DNA of 64,000 nucleotides from JACVRW01 sp963814095 (GCA_963814095.1 CAWFBT010000023.1:62001-126000); one strand, 5' to 3'; positions 32,792 through 41,889 are shown, counted from the first letter of the stretch. The notes: a model not told the origin generated them from the sequence alone. Program-made: numbers and translations.

Positions 32792-34381
32792 ATGGACGTC
32801 CGCGAGATGATCGCCGCGGTCGCGGCAGCGCTGGTCGCGGCGTACGTCGTGTGGCGCTGGCGGCGGTTGTCGCTCGAGCGCAAGGGCCTCGGGATCGTGA
32901 TCGCGCTCGGCCTGGCGATCTACGCGAGCGGCGTCCTCTCCGAGCTGCCCGACCCGAAGGACGTGATCAGCGACATCGCCGAGGCCCTCGGGCCCTGGAC
33001 CTACGCGCTCGTCGGGGTGATGGCCTTCCTCGAGACGGGTGCCTTCGTCGGGCTCGTGGCGCCCGGCGAGACCGTCGTGATCGCCGGCGGGGTGATCGCG
33101 GGCCAGGGCACGATCTCGCTGCTGCCGCTGATCGCGATCGTCTGGATCTCCGCGATCCTCGGCGACACGACGAGCTTCTTCATCGGCCGCCGGCTCGGGC
33201 GCGGCTTTCTCGAGAAGCACGGCCCGCGCGTGAAGATCACGCACGAACGGCTCGAGCAGGTGGACGGCTACTTCGACCGCCACGGCGGCAAGACGATCCT
33301 GATCGGGCGCTTCATCGGGCTCGTGCGGGCCCTGGCGCCGTTCATCGCCGGCTCGTCCGGCCTCGCCTACAGGCGCTTCATCCCCTACAGCATCATCGGC
33401 ACCGGCCTCTGGGCCACGGTCTTCTGCACGCTCGGCTACATCTTCTGGCGGTCGTTCGACCGGGTGGCCCATTACGCCGGCCAGGCGATCTTCGGCTTCG
33501 GGGTCACGGTCGCGGTGATCGTCGGGATCGTGGTCGCATACAGGCGCCGCGCCGAGATCAAGAAGTGGCTTCTCGACCACGAGAGCCACCCGCTCGTGAA
33601 GCCGCTGTTCCTGGTCGGGCGGCCGCTGTACCGGAAGGTGCTGCGGCCGGTCTACGAGGCGGTGGCGCCCGAGCTGCGCTTCCTGTGGAACCGCGTCACC
33701 CCCGGTGAGCTCGGCCTCGAGCTCTCGACGGCCGTCGCGGTCGCCGGCGTCGGGATCTTCGTGTTCGTCCTCTACGTCGTCGAGCTCTCCGGCGACCTCG
33801 GGCCGACGCCACTCGACACCGAGTTGCTCGACGTCGCCGACGAGCTGTACAACGCCGCGCTCGCCGACGTGGCGAAGGTCGTGAGCGCCTTCGGCTCACT
33901 CGTGGCGGTCCTCATCGTCGTCGTCAGCGCGGCGATCCTGGTCGCCGCCTATCGGCGCTGGACCGAGGCCATCGTGCTGGTCGTCGGGTCCGGCCTGATC
34001 TACGCCGCGGTCCACATCACGAAGGACGCGATCGAGCGGCCCCGCCCTGCCGATCCGCTCGTCGAGACCTCGTTCTCGTCGTTCCCGAGTGGCCACGCGG
34101 CCTATGCGACCGCCTACATCGCGGTCGCGCTCATCCTCACAAGGCGCCTCGGCCTCGTCGCGAACGCGGCGCTCGTGACGGTCGCGATCGTGCTCGCCGC
34201 TGCGATCGGCCTCGCGCGCATCTATCTGCGCGCGCACTACTGGTCGGACGTCGCAGCGGGCTGGGGGATCGGCTGCGGGATCTTCGCTCTGCTGGCCGCG
34301 ATCGCGATGATCGTCAGCCACGTGCGCCACAATGGCGGTCGGCGCGAGCCGGAGCCCCCGCTCGCGCGCGTCGAGCGATGA
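32792..34381 (+). CDS. DedA (VTT)-PAP2 fusion membrane protein
   Basis: 529 residues. The first half is a DedA/SNARE-associated domain: FLETGAFVGLVAPGETVVIAGG, GDTTSFFIGRRLGRGF and GRFIGLVRALAPFIAGSSG, the group of lipid scramblase-like membrane proteins. The second half is a PAP2 phosphatase: KDAIERPRP, FPSGHAAYAT (near residue 430) and RIYLRAHYWSDVAAG, the three active-site motifs, all intact. Joining a scramblase-like and a lipid phosphatase domain suggests recycling of a phospholipid or polyprenyl carrier. Its stop overlaps the next gene by 4 bp (ATGA). Confidence 0.92.
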   Translation: MDVREMIAAVAAALVAAYVVWRWRRLSLERKGLGIVIALGLAIYASGVLSELPDPKDVISDIAEALGPWTYALVGVMAFLETGAFVGLVAPGETVVIAGGVIAGQGTISLLPLIAIVWISAILGDTTSFFIGRRLGRGFLEKHGPRVKITHERLEQVDGYFDRHGGKTILIGRFIGLVRALAPFIAGSSGLAYRRFIPYSIIGTGLWATVFCTLGYIFWRSFDRVAHYAGQAIFGFGVTVAVIVGIVVAYRRRAEIKKWLLDHESHPLVKPLFLVGRPLYRKVLRPVYEAVAPELRFLWNRVTPGELGLELSTAVAVAGVGIFVFVLYVVELSGDLGPTPLDTELLDVADELYNAALADVAKVVSAFGSLVAVLIVVVSAAILVAAYRRWTEAIVLVVGSGLIYAAVHITKDAIERPRPADPLVETSFSSFPSGHAAYATAYIAVALILTRRLGLVANAALVTVAIVLAAAIGLARIYLRAHYWSDVAAGWGIGCGIFALLAAIAMIVSHVRHNGGRREPEPPLARVER

Positions 34382-34602
34382 ACCTCGATCTGACCAACAC
34401 CGAGATCGCGATCGCGCTGGCCGGCGGCCTCGTGCTGGTCTGTTACGTGCTGCTGATCCTCATCCCCGCGTGGCGCTGCTACGGGCGCGTGTGGGAGAAG
34501 ATCGGGGCCGGCTTCTTGACGCTCTTCATCCTCGCGACGCTGCTGGGCATCGGGACGGCGATCGGCCTGGCCGTCGTCTGGACCTACGACACGTACGCGT
34601 AG
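34378..34602 (+). CDS. Small two-helix membrane protein
   Basis: 74 residues: MNLDLTNTEIAIALAGGLVL, then a first membrane helix to LILIPAWRC, a short basic loop YGRVWEKIG and a second helix FLTLFILATLLGIGTAIGLAVVW. It starts inside the stop of the DedA-PAP2 gene, so it is probably a partner or accessory subunit. No family known to me. Confidence 0.7.
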   Translation: MNLDLTNTEIAIALAGGLVLVCYVLLILIPAWRCYGRVWEKIGAGFLTLFILATLLGIGTAIGLAVVWTYDTYA

Positions 34603-34661
34603 CGCGCGCAAAATGCGCGTCTGCCGGTCCGGTGGCCGAAGGGCGTCGATACGATCGTTCG

Positions 34662-35918
34662 ATGGCCACAGGCCGTCAATCTCTCGGTGTGGCCGCGGAG
34701 CCCCGCTCGTTTCTCGACGCGCTCGACGGCGTTTCTGAGGCCGTCGAGTCGGGTGCCGGGCTGCCTTCGGTCGCGCGCGCGGCGGGGCGGGCCCTCGATG
34801 CGAGCGTGATCGTCCTCGACGCGTCGAGCAGCGTGCTCGCAGTGGCCTGCTCCTCGCCCGAGGACGAGCGCGCCGTGATGGCGCGCGAGGCGGGCATCGA
34901 GACGGTCGAGCTGCTCGTCGCCGAGGCCACGGTCGGCCAGTTGCGCTTCCGCCCGCGCGGTGAGCCGCCGCCCGCCGCGCTGCTGCGCCTCGTCGCCAAC
35001 CTGATCGGCCTCGAGCTCGAGCGCGCCAAGGCCCCCGAGCGTGCCAGCGAGGAGGCCGTCGGCGACTTCCTGGGCGACCTCCTCACGCGCCGCATCACCG
35101 ACCGCGAGAACATCGCCGCACGCTCGACCGAGCTCGGCTGCGACCTCTCGGACGGCGCCATCGCCCTGGTCGTCCGCGCCCGCCCCCAGCACCCCGAGGA
35201 GGGCGACTGGCGGGCCCGCGTGCTGACGCTGGCGGAGCGCGGCGCGCGCGCCGTGGAGCGCGGTTCGCTGGCCGCTCTCGTCGCGGCTGGCTGGGTCGGT
35301 ACGCACGGCTCCGAGCGCGAGCTCGTGATCCTCGTCCCGGGCAGCGCGGGCCGCCGCGTGGCGGCCGCCGTCCACCGGGAGCTCGAGGCCAGCCTCGCCG
35401 GCTTCCAGCTGACCGTCGCGCGTTCGCGCCACACGAGCGATCCGGCCGACCTCCACCGCGCCGGCGCCGAGGCGCTGCTCGCCGCCAACGTCGCCGAAGC
35501 TCGTGGCCTGGCGGAGCTCTCGTTCGAGGAGACCGGCGCCTACCGCCTGCTGCTGCCCGCGATGAGCGAGGATCCGGGCGAGCTGCGCGGCTTCTTCGAC
35601 GAGACGGTCGCGCCGCTCGTGGCCTACGACGAGCAGTACGAGACCGACCTGGTGCGCACGCTCGAGTCGTTCCTGGACGCGGACGGCAACGTCGCGAGGA
35701 CCGCCGAGCGCCTGTTCACCCACCGCCACACGGTCCGCTACCGGCTCGAGCGCGTGCGCGAGCTCACCTCGCTCGACGTGTCCTCGACCGACGGCCGCGA
35801 GCGCCTGTCGCTCGGCCTCAAGGCCATGCGCGTGCTCGGCATCGCTGCGCCGGGCGGCCCCACGCAGGAGAAGGGGACCGAGGCCGGGCGCGTGCCTCGG
35901 GAGCGCAAGGACCGCTAA
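34662..35918 (+). CDS. PucR/CdaR-type transcriptional regulator
   Basis: 418 residues. The N-terminal half is a GAF-like sensor region (LDASVIVLDASSSVLAVACSS). The middle is a GGDEF-like PucR module. The C-terminal LVRTLESFLDADGNVARTAERLFTHRHTVRYRLERVREL is the PucR helix-turn-helix (HTH_30). ATG 34662 is chosen since the upstream reading lacks coding character. Targets are not evident from neighbours, which are membrane-lipid genes upstream and a REP-like element and tRNA downstream. Confidence 0.87.
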   Translation: MATGRQSLGVAAEPRSFLDALDGVSEAVESGAGLPSVARAAGRALDASVIVLDASSSVLAVACSSPEDERAVMAREAGIETVELLVAEATVGQLRFRPRGEPPPAALLRLVANLIGLELERAKAPERASEEAVGDFLGDLLTRRITDRENIAARSTELGCDLSDGAIALVVRARPQHPEEGDWRARVLTLAERGARAVERGSLAALVAAGWVGTHGSERELVILVPGSAGRRVAAAVHRELEASLAGFQLTVARSRHTSDPADLHRAGAEALLAANVAEARGLAELSFEETGAYRLLLPAMSEDPGELRGFFDETVAPLVAYDEQYETDLVRTLESFLDADGNVARTAERLFTHRHTVRYRLERVRELTSLDVSSTDGRERLSLGLKAMRVLGIAAPGGPTQEKGTEAGRVPRERKDR

Positions 35919-35923
35919 GGCAG

Positions 35924-35978
35924 AGGGGTCAGGTCTTGCAATCGCGCACTTCGTGCTCGATTGCAAGACCTGACCCCT
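35924..35978. repeat. REP-like palindromic element, copy 1
   Basis: Arms AGGGGTCAGGTCTTGCAATC/G and C/GATTGCAAGACCTGACCCCT (21 nt each, perfectly paired) flank an inner GCAC-TTC-GTGC mini-hairpin with one unpaired base on each side (C and T). A second copy is at 52929-52981. The TCAGGTCTTGCAAT core is one I recall in REP-type palindromes linked to IS200/RAYT transposases. No transposase is in the window. It lies between the PucR gene and tRNA-Gln. Confidence 0.8.
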
Positions 35979-35980
35979 TA

Positions 35981-36052
35981 CTGGGGGGGAGGGACTCGAA
36001 CCCCCGTTCCCGGGACCAAAACCCGGTGTCCTGCCAGCTGGACGACCCCCCA
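35981..36052 (-). tRNA. tRNA-Gln (anticodon TTG)
   Basis: Acceptor TGGGGGG pairs with CCCCCCA, discriminator G. D arm GTCC...GGAC, anticodon stem CCGGG-TTTTGGT-CCCGG with anticodon TTG, T arm GGGGG-TTCGAGT-CCCTC. 72 nt, with no encoded CCA. It begins 2 bp beyond the REP-like element. Confidence 0.92.
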
Positions 36053-36110
36053 AATTCGGGCCTGAGCGTAGCCGCTGCGCAGCCGCTCCGGTCGCTACGC
36101 TCACGAGCCC

Positions 36111-37484
36111 ATGGCCGAGTCCTTCACGGTCCTGATCATGGCCGCCGGCCATGGAACGCGAATGCACTCGCACCTGCCCAAGGTGCTGCACCGCGTCTGC
36201 GGCAAGCCGATGGTCGAGTGGGTCGCCGATGCCGCTCGCGAGGCGGGCGCCGAGCGCGTGCTGTGCGTCGTCCGGCCAGGCGGGGGCGTGGCCGACATGC
36301 TCCCCGACGGGATCGAGCCGGTCGAGCAGCACGAGGGCGAGGGAACGGCCGCGGCCGTGCTCGCGGCGCGCGGGACCATCGAGAGCGGGTCGCTCGTGAT
36401 TCTCTCGGGTGACCAGCCGCTCGTCACCGCGGAGCAGATCGCCGGTCTGCGCGCGGCGCAGCACGCCGAAGGAGCCGCCGCGACGCTGCTCACGACCGAT
36501 CAGCTCGACCCCGCCGGCTACGGCCGCATCGTGCGCGACGGCGATGGACGCTTCAAGGAGATCGTCGAGACCAAGCGAACGGAGGGCCTCCCGAGCACGG
36601 TGCTCGCGATCCGCGAGGTCAACCTGGGCTCCTACGCCTTCGATGCGGCGGCGCTCTTCACGGCGCTCGACGAGGTCGGCTTGACGGACGGCGAGCTCTA
36701 TCTCACCGGTGCCCTGCCCGCGCTGGTGGCCCGCGGGCGGGTGGTTACGACATACGCCACCGACGATGCCGCCATTGCGCTCGGGGTGAACGACCGGGCG
36801 GGGCTGATGCAGGTCGAGGAGAGCGCCCAGCGCCGCATCCTCGAGGCTCACGCCCGCGCGGGCGTGACCTTTCTGCAACCGGCGACGACGCGCGTCGAGG
36901 CGCACGTGACGATCGGCGAGGACACCACGATCGGCCCCGGCGTGAGCTTGCTCGGCTCGACGCGCGTGGCCGAGGGCTGCGAGATCGGGCCGCACACGAC
37001 GCTCCAGGACGCGAGAGTGGGTGACGCCGCCACGGTCCGGCAGTCCTACGTGATCGAGGCTGAGATCGGCCCGAGCGCCACGATCGGGCCGTTCTCGTAC
37101 CTGCGGCCCGGCACGGTGGTGGGCGAGGGCGCCAAGGTAGGCGCCTTCGTCGAGGTCAAGAACTCCAACATCGGAGCCGGCGCGAAGGTCCCGCACCTGT
37201 CCTACATCGGCGACACCGACGTGGGCGACCAGGCCAACCTCGGGGCCAGCACCATCACCGCGAACTACGACGGTCGCAAGAAGCACCGCACGAAGATCGG
37301 AAAGAGCGCGAAGACCGGCGTTCACACCTCGCTGGTGGCCCCCGTGGACGTCGGCGATCGGTCGTACACTGGGGCCGGTTCGGTCATCACGGGCGACATC
37401 CCCGAGGGAGCGCTCGGGATCGCCCGGGAGAGGCAGAAAAACGTGGAGGGTTACGCGGACCGCGTAGAGGAGGACCCGCAATGA
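36111..37484 (+). CDS. glmU: Bifunctional UDP-N-acetylglucosamine pyrophosphorylase / glucosamine-1-phosphate acetyltransferase
   Basis: 457 residues. The N-terminal uridylyltransferase has LIMAAGHGTRMHSHLPKVLH (nucleotide loop) and LSGDQPLV. The C-terminal half is a left-handed beta-helix with hexapeptide repeats (IGEDTTIGPGVSLLGSTRVAE, IGPFSYLRPGTVVGEGAKVGAF) and the acetyltransferase region KNSNIGAGAKVPHLSYIGD and NYDGRKKHRT. It makes UDP-GlcNAc for cell wall. It overlaps prs by 4 bp, a pairing conserved in many bacteria. Confidence 0.96.
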   Translation: MAESFTVLIMAAGHGTRMHSHLPKVLHRVCGKPMVEWVADAAREAGAERVLCVVRPGGGVADMLPDGIEPVEQHEGEGTAAAVLAARGTIESGSLVILSGDQPLVTAEQIAGLRAAQHAEGAAATLLTTDQLDPAGYGRIVRDGDGRFKEIVETKRTEGLPSTVLAIREVNLGSYAFDAAALFTALDEVGLTDGELYLTGALPALVARGRVVTTYATDDAAIALGVNDRAGLMQVEESAQRRILEAHARAGVTFLQPATTRVEAHVTIGEDTTIGPGVSLLGSTRVAEGCEIGPHTTLQDARVGDAATVRQSYVIEAEIGPSATIGPFSYLRPGTVVGEGAKVGAFVEVKNSNIGAGAKVPHLSYIGDTDVGDQANLGASTITANYDGRKKHRTKIGKSAKTGVHTSLVAPVDVGDRSYTGAGSVITGDIPEGALGIARERQKNVEGYADRVEEDPQ

Positions 37485-38515
37485 GCAAGCTTCTCGAGTC
37501 GGCCGCTGCTCCGGCCCTCTCTTCGAGCATCCACGCCGGCTACGAGAAGAGGCTGATGATCACCGCCGGCCGCGCGAGCCTCGAGCTCGGCGGCAAGATC
37601 GCGGAGAACCTGGGGGTCGGCCTTACCGACGCCGGCCTGAAGACGTTCGCCGACGGTGAGGTGTACTGCCGCTACGCCGAGTCGATCCGCGGTGCCGACC
37701 TCTTCATCGTGCAGTCGATCTGCGGGTCCGAGCGCGAGGGCCTCACGGTCAACGACGCGCTCTGGGAGCTCCTGCTGATGATCGACGCGGCCAAGGGCGC
37801 CTCCGCCCACCGGATCGTCGCCGTCGCGCCCTGGTACGGCTACTCGCGCCAGGACAAGAAGTCCGCGCCCCGTGAGCCGATCTCGGCTCGGCTCGTCGCA
37901 AACGTCCTCGAGACCGCCGGCGCCGACCGGCTCGTGACGATGGACCTGCACGCCGGTCAGATCCAGGGCTTCTTCTCGAAACCCGTCGACCACATGACCG
38001 CGATGCCGATCCTCACCCAGTTCGTGATCGACCGGCTCGGCGACCAGGAGCTCGTGATCATCGCTCCCGACGCCGGCCGCGTGAAGCTGGTCCGCAAGTT
38101 CGCCCAGAAGGTCGGCGCGCCCTACGCGCTGATGGAGAAGGAGCGCCCGGCCCAGCAGGTCGCCGAGATCGGCTACGTGATCGGCGACGTCAAGGGCAAG
38201 ACCGCCGTGATCGTCGACGACATCATCGGCACCGGCAGCACGCTCAGCGCCGCTGCCCAGACCGTGCTCGACGAGGGCGCCGAGCGCGTGTTCGCCGTCG
38301 CCACGCACGGGCTCTTCTCGGGGCGGGCGTACGAGATCCTCGAGAGCGGCCCGCTGTCCGGGATCGTCGTGACCGACACCGTGCCGCTCCGCGAGGGCGC
38401 GCCCGAGCTGGTCACGCAGCTGACCTGCGCGGACATCCTGGAGGACTCGATCCGGCGCATCTTCGTCGACGACTCGGTGTCCGAGATCTTCGCCGGCGAG
38501 AACCAGCTCTTCTGA
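37481..38515 (+). CDS. prs: Ribose-phosphate pyrophosphokinase (PRPP synthetase)
   Basis: 344 residues. FADGEVYCRYAESIRGADLFIVQS, PWYGYSRQDKKSAPREPISARLVA (ATP and catalytic loop region), MDLHAGQIQGFF and the PRPP loop VIVDDIIGTGSTLSAA are all present. About 20 additional residues precede the usual start (MSKLLESAAAPALSSSIHAG). The ATG sits in the glmU stop (ATGA), so the longer N-terminus is kept, but a shorter start is possible. Confidence 0.95.
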   Translation: MSKLLESAAAPALSSSIHAGYEKRLMITAGRASLELGGKIAENLGVGLTDAGLKTFADGEVYCRYAESIRGADLFIVQSICGSEREGLTVNDALWELLLMIDAAKGASAHRIVAVAPWYGYSRQDKKSAPREPISARLVANVLETAGADRLVTMDLHAGQIQGFFSKPVDHMTAMPILTQFVIDRLGDQELVIIAPDAGRVKLVRKFAQKVGAPYALMEKERPAQQVAEIGYVIGDVKGKTAVIVDDIIGTGSTLSAAAQTVLDEGAERVFAVATHGLFSGRAYEILESGPLSGIVVTDTVPLREGAPELVTQLTCADILEDSIRRIFVDDSVSEIFAGENQLF

Positions 38516-38522
38516 GCCGCCC

Positions 38523-38975
38523 GTGTACGAGCTCTATCTGGCGGTTCACATCCTCTGTGCCGTGCTGTGGGTGGGCGGCGGTGTGTCCGTGCACATCCTC
38601 GGGCGCTGGGTGTCGCGGGAGGGCGATCCGGAGCGGATGGTCGCCTTCAACCGGGACGCGGTGAAGCTCGGCAACGTCTTCTACGCGCCGCTCGCGCTCG
38701 CGTTGATCGTGGCCGGGGTCCTGCTCGTCGAGGAGGTCGGCTACGAGTACAGCGACCTTTGGATCGCGCTCGGCTTCCTCGGCTGGTTCTTCAGCCTCGC
38801 GGTCGGGCTCGCCTTCTACCCGCAGCAGGGCCGCAAGATCGAGGCGGCGGTCGCCTCCGAGGGGGCCACCTCGCAGGTCGCCCAGGCCGGCATCAGCCGG
38901 ATCCTGATGGTCAACTCGATCGAGGTGCTGGTGCTCGTGCTCGTCGTGATCGATATGGCCGTCAAGCCGGGCTGA
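38523..38975 (+). CDS. DUF2269-type integral membrane protein
   Basis: 150 residues with four membrane helices: YLAVHILCAVLWVGGGVSVHI, VFYAPLALALIVAGVLLVEEV, LWIALGFLGWFFSLAVGLAF and SIEVLVLVLVVIDMAV. The HxxxxxxWxGG start is typical of the DUF2269 predicted membrane proteins. GTG start 7 bp after prs. The stop participates in a TGAGCC-GGC-GGCTCA palindrome shared with the convergent gene. Confidence 0.82.
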   Translation: MYELYLAVHILCAVLWVGGGVSVHILGRWVSREGDPERMVAFNRDAVKLGNVFYAPLALALIVAGVLLVEEVGYEYSDLWIALGFLGWFFSLAVGLAFYPQQGRKIEAAVASEGATSQVAQAGISRILMVNSIEVLVLVLVVIDMAVKPG

Positions 38976-38987
38976 GCCGGCGGCTCA
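38973..38987. terminator. Stop-codon palindrome between convergent genes
   Basis: TGAGCC-GGC-GGCTCA: the TGA ends the DUF2269 gene and the TCA is the stop of the AarF gene on the other strand. Possible bidirectional terminator. The same arms recur at 53267-53291. Confidence 0.35.
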
Positions 38988-40421
38988 GGGCTCCGAGGAC
39001 GGACCCCTGGCCCAGCGCGTCGCGGCGGAGCGCCCGAGGCGCGCCCGCACCCAGGTCTGCTCGCGGCGGCCGAGCTCGGTCGCGGGCGGGTCGCCGAACC
39101 ACCATTCGCGACCGATCCGGTGCCAATTGCGCGTGGCGTTCAGCTGCCCGAGCACGGCCAGCACTCCCGACTCCATGCGCCTGCCCATCAGCTCGTTGGC
39201 GGGCAGGTTCTCGCGGCGCATGAGCCGGTAGAACGAGGAACGCGGATCCGACACCGCGGTTATCGCCTCCATCACGCGGGCGGAGTCGATCGTGACCTCG
39301 CGGTCCTCCATGTACCAGCCGCCGATCGCGCGCACGTGCTCCATGAGCAGCTCGGCGTCGACCTTGCGCGGCTGGTTCAGGAAGCCGAGGTCGTGGAGCG
39401 CGACCCGCAGCTCCTCGGGGTCGTCGTCGAAGACGGCCTTGAGCGCCGCGATCTCGAGCTCGATCTGATCGCTGTCGAGCTGTTTCGTCATGCCGAAGTC
39501 GAGGAACCCGACCCGCCCGTCGGGCAGCAGCAGGTAGTTGCCGGGGTGGGCGTCGGCGTTGAAGTGCTGGAGGTGGTAGATCGAGCCGAAGCAGAAGCGG
39601 AAGACGATCTCGCCGAAGCGGTCGCGCTCCTCCTGCGGCAGCGCGCGCACCTCCTCGAAGCCGGCGCCGTCCACCCATTCGCTGACGAGGATCCGCTCCG
39701 TCGACAGCCGCGTCACGACGTCGGGCACGAAGATGAACGGGTGATCGCGGTAACCGCGCGCGAAGGCGCGCTGCGACTGCGCCTCGAGCTCGTAGTCGAG
39801 CTCCTCCATGACGCGCTCCTTCAGCTCGGCAGCCGCGGCGCCGGCGTCGAGGCCGGGGGCGAGCGCCTTCGCCATCCGCAGGATCAGCCCGGCGTTCTGC
39901 ATGTCGGAGGCAATCGCGCGCGCCACGCCCGGGTACTGGATCTTCACCGCCACACGCCGCCCGTCCGGCAGCACGGCGCGGTGCACCTGGCCGATCGACG
40001 CAGCGGCGGCGGCCTCGTGCTCGACGTCCTCGAACAGCTCCTCGACGGGCTCGACCCACTCCTCGTCCATCACGCTGCGCACCTTCTCCCAGGGCATCGG
40101 CGGCGCCGTCGAGCGCAGCGAGGCGAGCTGCTCCTGGTAGAGCTCGCGGTACTCCGGCGGCAGGAACTCGGTGTCGATGAAGGATGCGAGCTGGCCGACC
40201 TTCATCGCCGCCCCCTTCATGCGCCCGAGCGTCTCGACCATGCGCTCGGCCGCCTCGAGATGGCGCTGCTCGAGCGCCTCCGAGGCCTGCTCCGGCGAGC
40301 GCGCAAGGTTGGCCGCGCGCGTTCCCGCGTAGCGCGCGCCCTGCGAGCCGACGACCGATCCGACCTGGGCCGTGCGGCGAATCCTGCCGCTGGGGATCGA
40401 GTTGTCCTCACGGCGCGCCAC
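38985..40421 (-). CDS. ABC1/AarF (UbiB) family atypical kinase
   Basis: 478 residues. MKGAAMKVGQLASFIDTEFLPPEY contains the KxGQ motif that replaces the glycine loop of kinases. EAAAAASIGQVHRAVLPDGRRVAVKIQYPG carries the A-rich loop and lysine. The catalytic region NADAHPGNYLLLPDGRVGFLDFGM has the metal asparagine and DFG. In the family such ATPases support ubiquinone or other isoprenoid-lipid handling at the membrane. Here there is no ubi operon around it. Confidence 0.93.
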   Translation of the reverse strand: MARREDNSIPSGRIRRTAQVGSVVGSQGARYAGTRAANLARSPEQASEALEQRHLEAAERMVETLGRMKGAAMKVGQLASFIDTEFLPPEYRELYQEQLASLRSTAPPMPWEKVRSVMDEEWVEPVEELFEDVEHEAAAAASIGQVHRAVLPDGRRVAVKIQYPGVARAIASDMQNAGLILRMAKALAPGLDAGAAAAELKERVMEELDYELEAQSQRAFARGYRDHPFIFVPDVVTRLSTERILVSEWVDGAGFEEVRALPQEERDRFGEIVFRFCFGSIYHLQHFNADAHPGNYLLLPDGRVGFLDFGMTKQLDSDQIELEIAALKAVFDDDPEELRVALHDLGFLNQPRKVDAELLMEHVRAIGGWYMEDREVTIDSARVMEAITAVSDPRSSFYRLMRRENLPANELMGRRMESGVLAVLGQLNATRNWHRIGREWWFGDPPATELGRREQTWVRARLGRSAATRWARGPSSEP

Positions 40422-40487
40422 ACCGCCAGACTACGCACGCCGCCAGCGGACCGGGCCCCAGTGGCATCGCTACACTGGCGGGCCGTC

Positions 40488-41192
40488 ATGGCGACTTCAC
40501 AGCGACCCACACTCACCGCCGACGAGCGCTCCGAGCGAGGCTCGCGCTCCGCTCGCCGCATGCGCCGCGACGGCCTCGTGCCGGGCATCGTCTACGGCGG
40601 CAGCGACGGCGAGTGCACCTCGTTCAAGGTCAACTCGCGGGCGCTGCGCCAGGTGCTCGTGGACGGGTCGGCGCTGATCGATCTCGAGGTCGCGGGCCGC
40701 ACCCGCCCGGTGATCGTCAAGGACCAGCAGCTCCACCCCGTGCGCGGCGAGGTCGTGCACATCGACCTGCTCGAGGTCCGGCTCGACGAGAAGATCCAGA
40801 CGACGGTCTCGGTCCACATCGAGAACATCGAGGAAGCGCCCGGCATCAAGGAGGGCGGCGTGCTCGAGCAGGTCACCCACCAGCTCAACATCGAGGCGCT
40901 GCCCACGGCCATCCCCGAGTTCGTGGCGGTGGACGCCTCCGGCATGGAGATCGCCGCCACCATGACCCTGTCCGAGGTGACCGTCCCCGAGGGCGTGACC
41001 TTCCTCGACGACCCGGAGGAGACCGTTATCGCGACGGTCGTCGTCCCGACCGAGGTCGAGGAGCCCGAGATCGAGGAGGAGACCGAGCTCGTCGGCGAGG
41101 GCGTCGAGGGCGAGGAGGTTCCGGAGGGCGAGGAGGCCGCCGAGGGCGAGGGCGGCGAGGAGTCCGCCTCCGGGGAGGGCGAGGAGTCCTGA
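40488..41192 (+). CDS. rplY: 50S ribosomal protein L25 / general stress protein Ctc
   Basis: 234 residues. The N-terminal 5S rRNA-binding domain (ERSERGSRSARRMRRDGLVPGIVYGG) and the C-terminal TL5 domain (QTTVSVHIENIEEAPGIKEGG, LNIEALPTAIPEFV) match the CTC form. The last 45 residues are almost purely Glu/Gly, an acidic tail seen in actinobacteria. pth follows immediately. Confidence 0.95.
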   Translation: MATSQRPTLTADERSERGSRSARRMRRDGLVPGIVYGGSDGECTSFKVNSRALRQVLVDGSALIDLEVAGRTRPVIVKDQQLHPVRGEVVHIDLLEVRLDEKIQTTVSVHIENIEEAPGIKEGGVLEQVTHQLNIEALPTAIPEFVAVDASGMEIAATMTLSEVTVPEGVTFLDDPEETVIATVVVPTEVEEPEIEEETELVGEGVEGEEVPEGEEAAEGEGGEESASGEGEES

Positions 41193-41224
41193 GCCTCTTC
41201 CGCCGCTCGTCCAGCGGCGGGAAG

Positions 41225-41779
41225 GTGGATTGGCTCGTCGTCGGCCTGGGCAATCCAGGCGACCGCTACGCCCGCACTCGCCACAACGTCGGCTTCGAGG
41301 TGGCCGCGCTGGCCGCCGAGCGCTGGGGCCTGCCGCGCGCCAAGAAGAAGTACGGCGGCCTCTACACCGACGGCCGCACCGGCCCGGGCGGCCCGCGTGT
41401 CGGCGTGCTGCTCCCGCAGACCTACATGAACGACTCGGGCGACGCGGTCGGCCCGGCGCGCGGCTCGCTCGGGGTCGACCTCGACCACGTGGTCGCGATC
41501 CACGACGAGATCGACCTGCCCTTCGGCCGCATCGAGGCGCGCCTCGGCGGCGGGCTCGCCGGCCACAACGGGCTCAAGTCGCTGAAGCGCGGTCTCGGCA
41601 GCCCGGACTTCCGCCGCATTCGGGTGGGCGTGGGGCGGCCCGACACGACCGACCCCGAGATCGTCTCGGCGCACGTGCTGGGCCGCTTCAGTGAGCCGAA
41701 GGAAGAGGTGCGCGAGCTGGTGGAGCGAGCGGCGGATGAGCTGGACCGAGTGGTGGCGGCAGCGCCGTTGCCGGACTAG
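41225..41779 (+). CDS. pth: Peptidyl-tRNA hydrolase
   Basis: 184 residues from GTG 41225: DWLVVGLGNPGDRYARTRHNVGFEV contains the Asn and catalytic His of Pth. PQTYMNDSGDAV, HDEIDLPFGRIEARLGGGLAGHNGLKS and GVGRPD follow. The frame is open further upstream and the unusual CTG at 41189, overlapping the rplY stop as CTGA, would add LSLFRRSSSGGK, which I recall as a frequent N-terminus in related genomes. The true start is uncertain. Confidence 0.93.
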   Translation: MDWLVVGLGNPGDRYARTRHNVGFEVAALAAERWGLPRAKKKYGGLYTDGRTGPGGPRVGVLLPQTYMNDSGDAVGPARGSLGVDLDHVVAIHDEIDLPFGRIEARLGGGLAGHNGLKSLKRGLGSPDFRRIRVGVGRPDTTDPEIVSAHVLGRFSEPKEEVRELVERAADELDRVVAAAPLPD

Positions 41780-41848
41780 ACCGCCGTGTCCGTCTGATGC
41801 CGCCGGGCGACACCTGGATGACACGGATGGCGCACGGGTGCGCCAGCC

Positions 41849-41889
41849 CGTCCTGACTTTGCCCGCCAGGAGCGGGCAAAGTCAGGACG
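41849..41889. repeat. Perfect 18-bp inverted repeat
   Basis: CGTCCTGACTTTGCCCGC, loop CAGGA, GCGGGCAAAGTCAGGACG. It lies between the convergent pth gene and a secreted protein gene. It could be a bidirectional terminator, but the perfect arms resemble a REP/MITE-like element. Unlike the other palindrome, no second copy is seen in the window. Confidence 0.8.
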
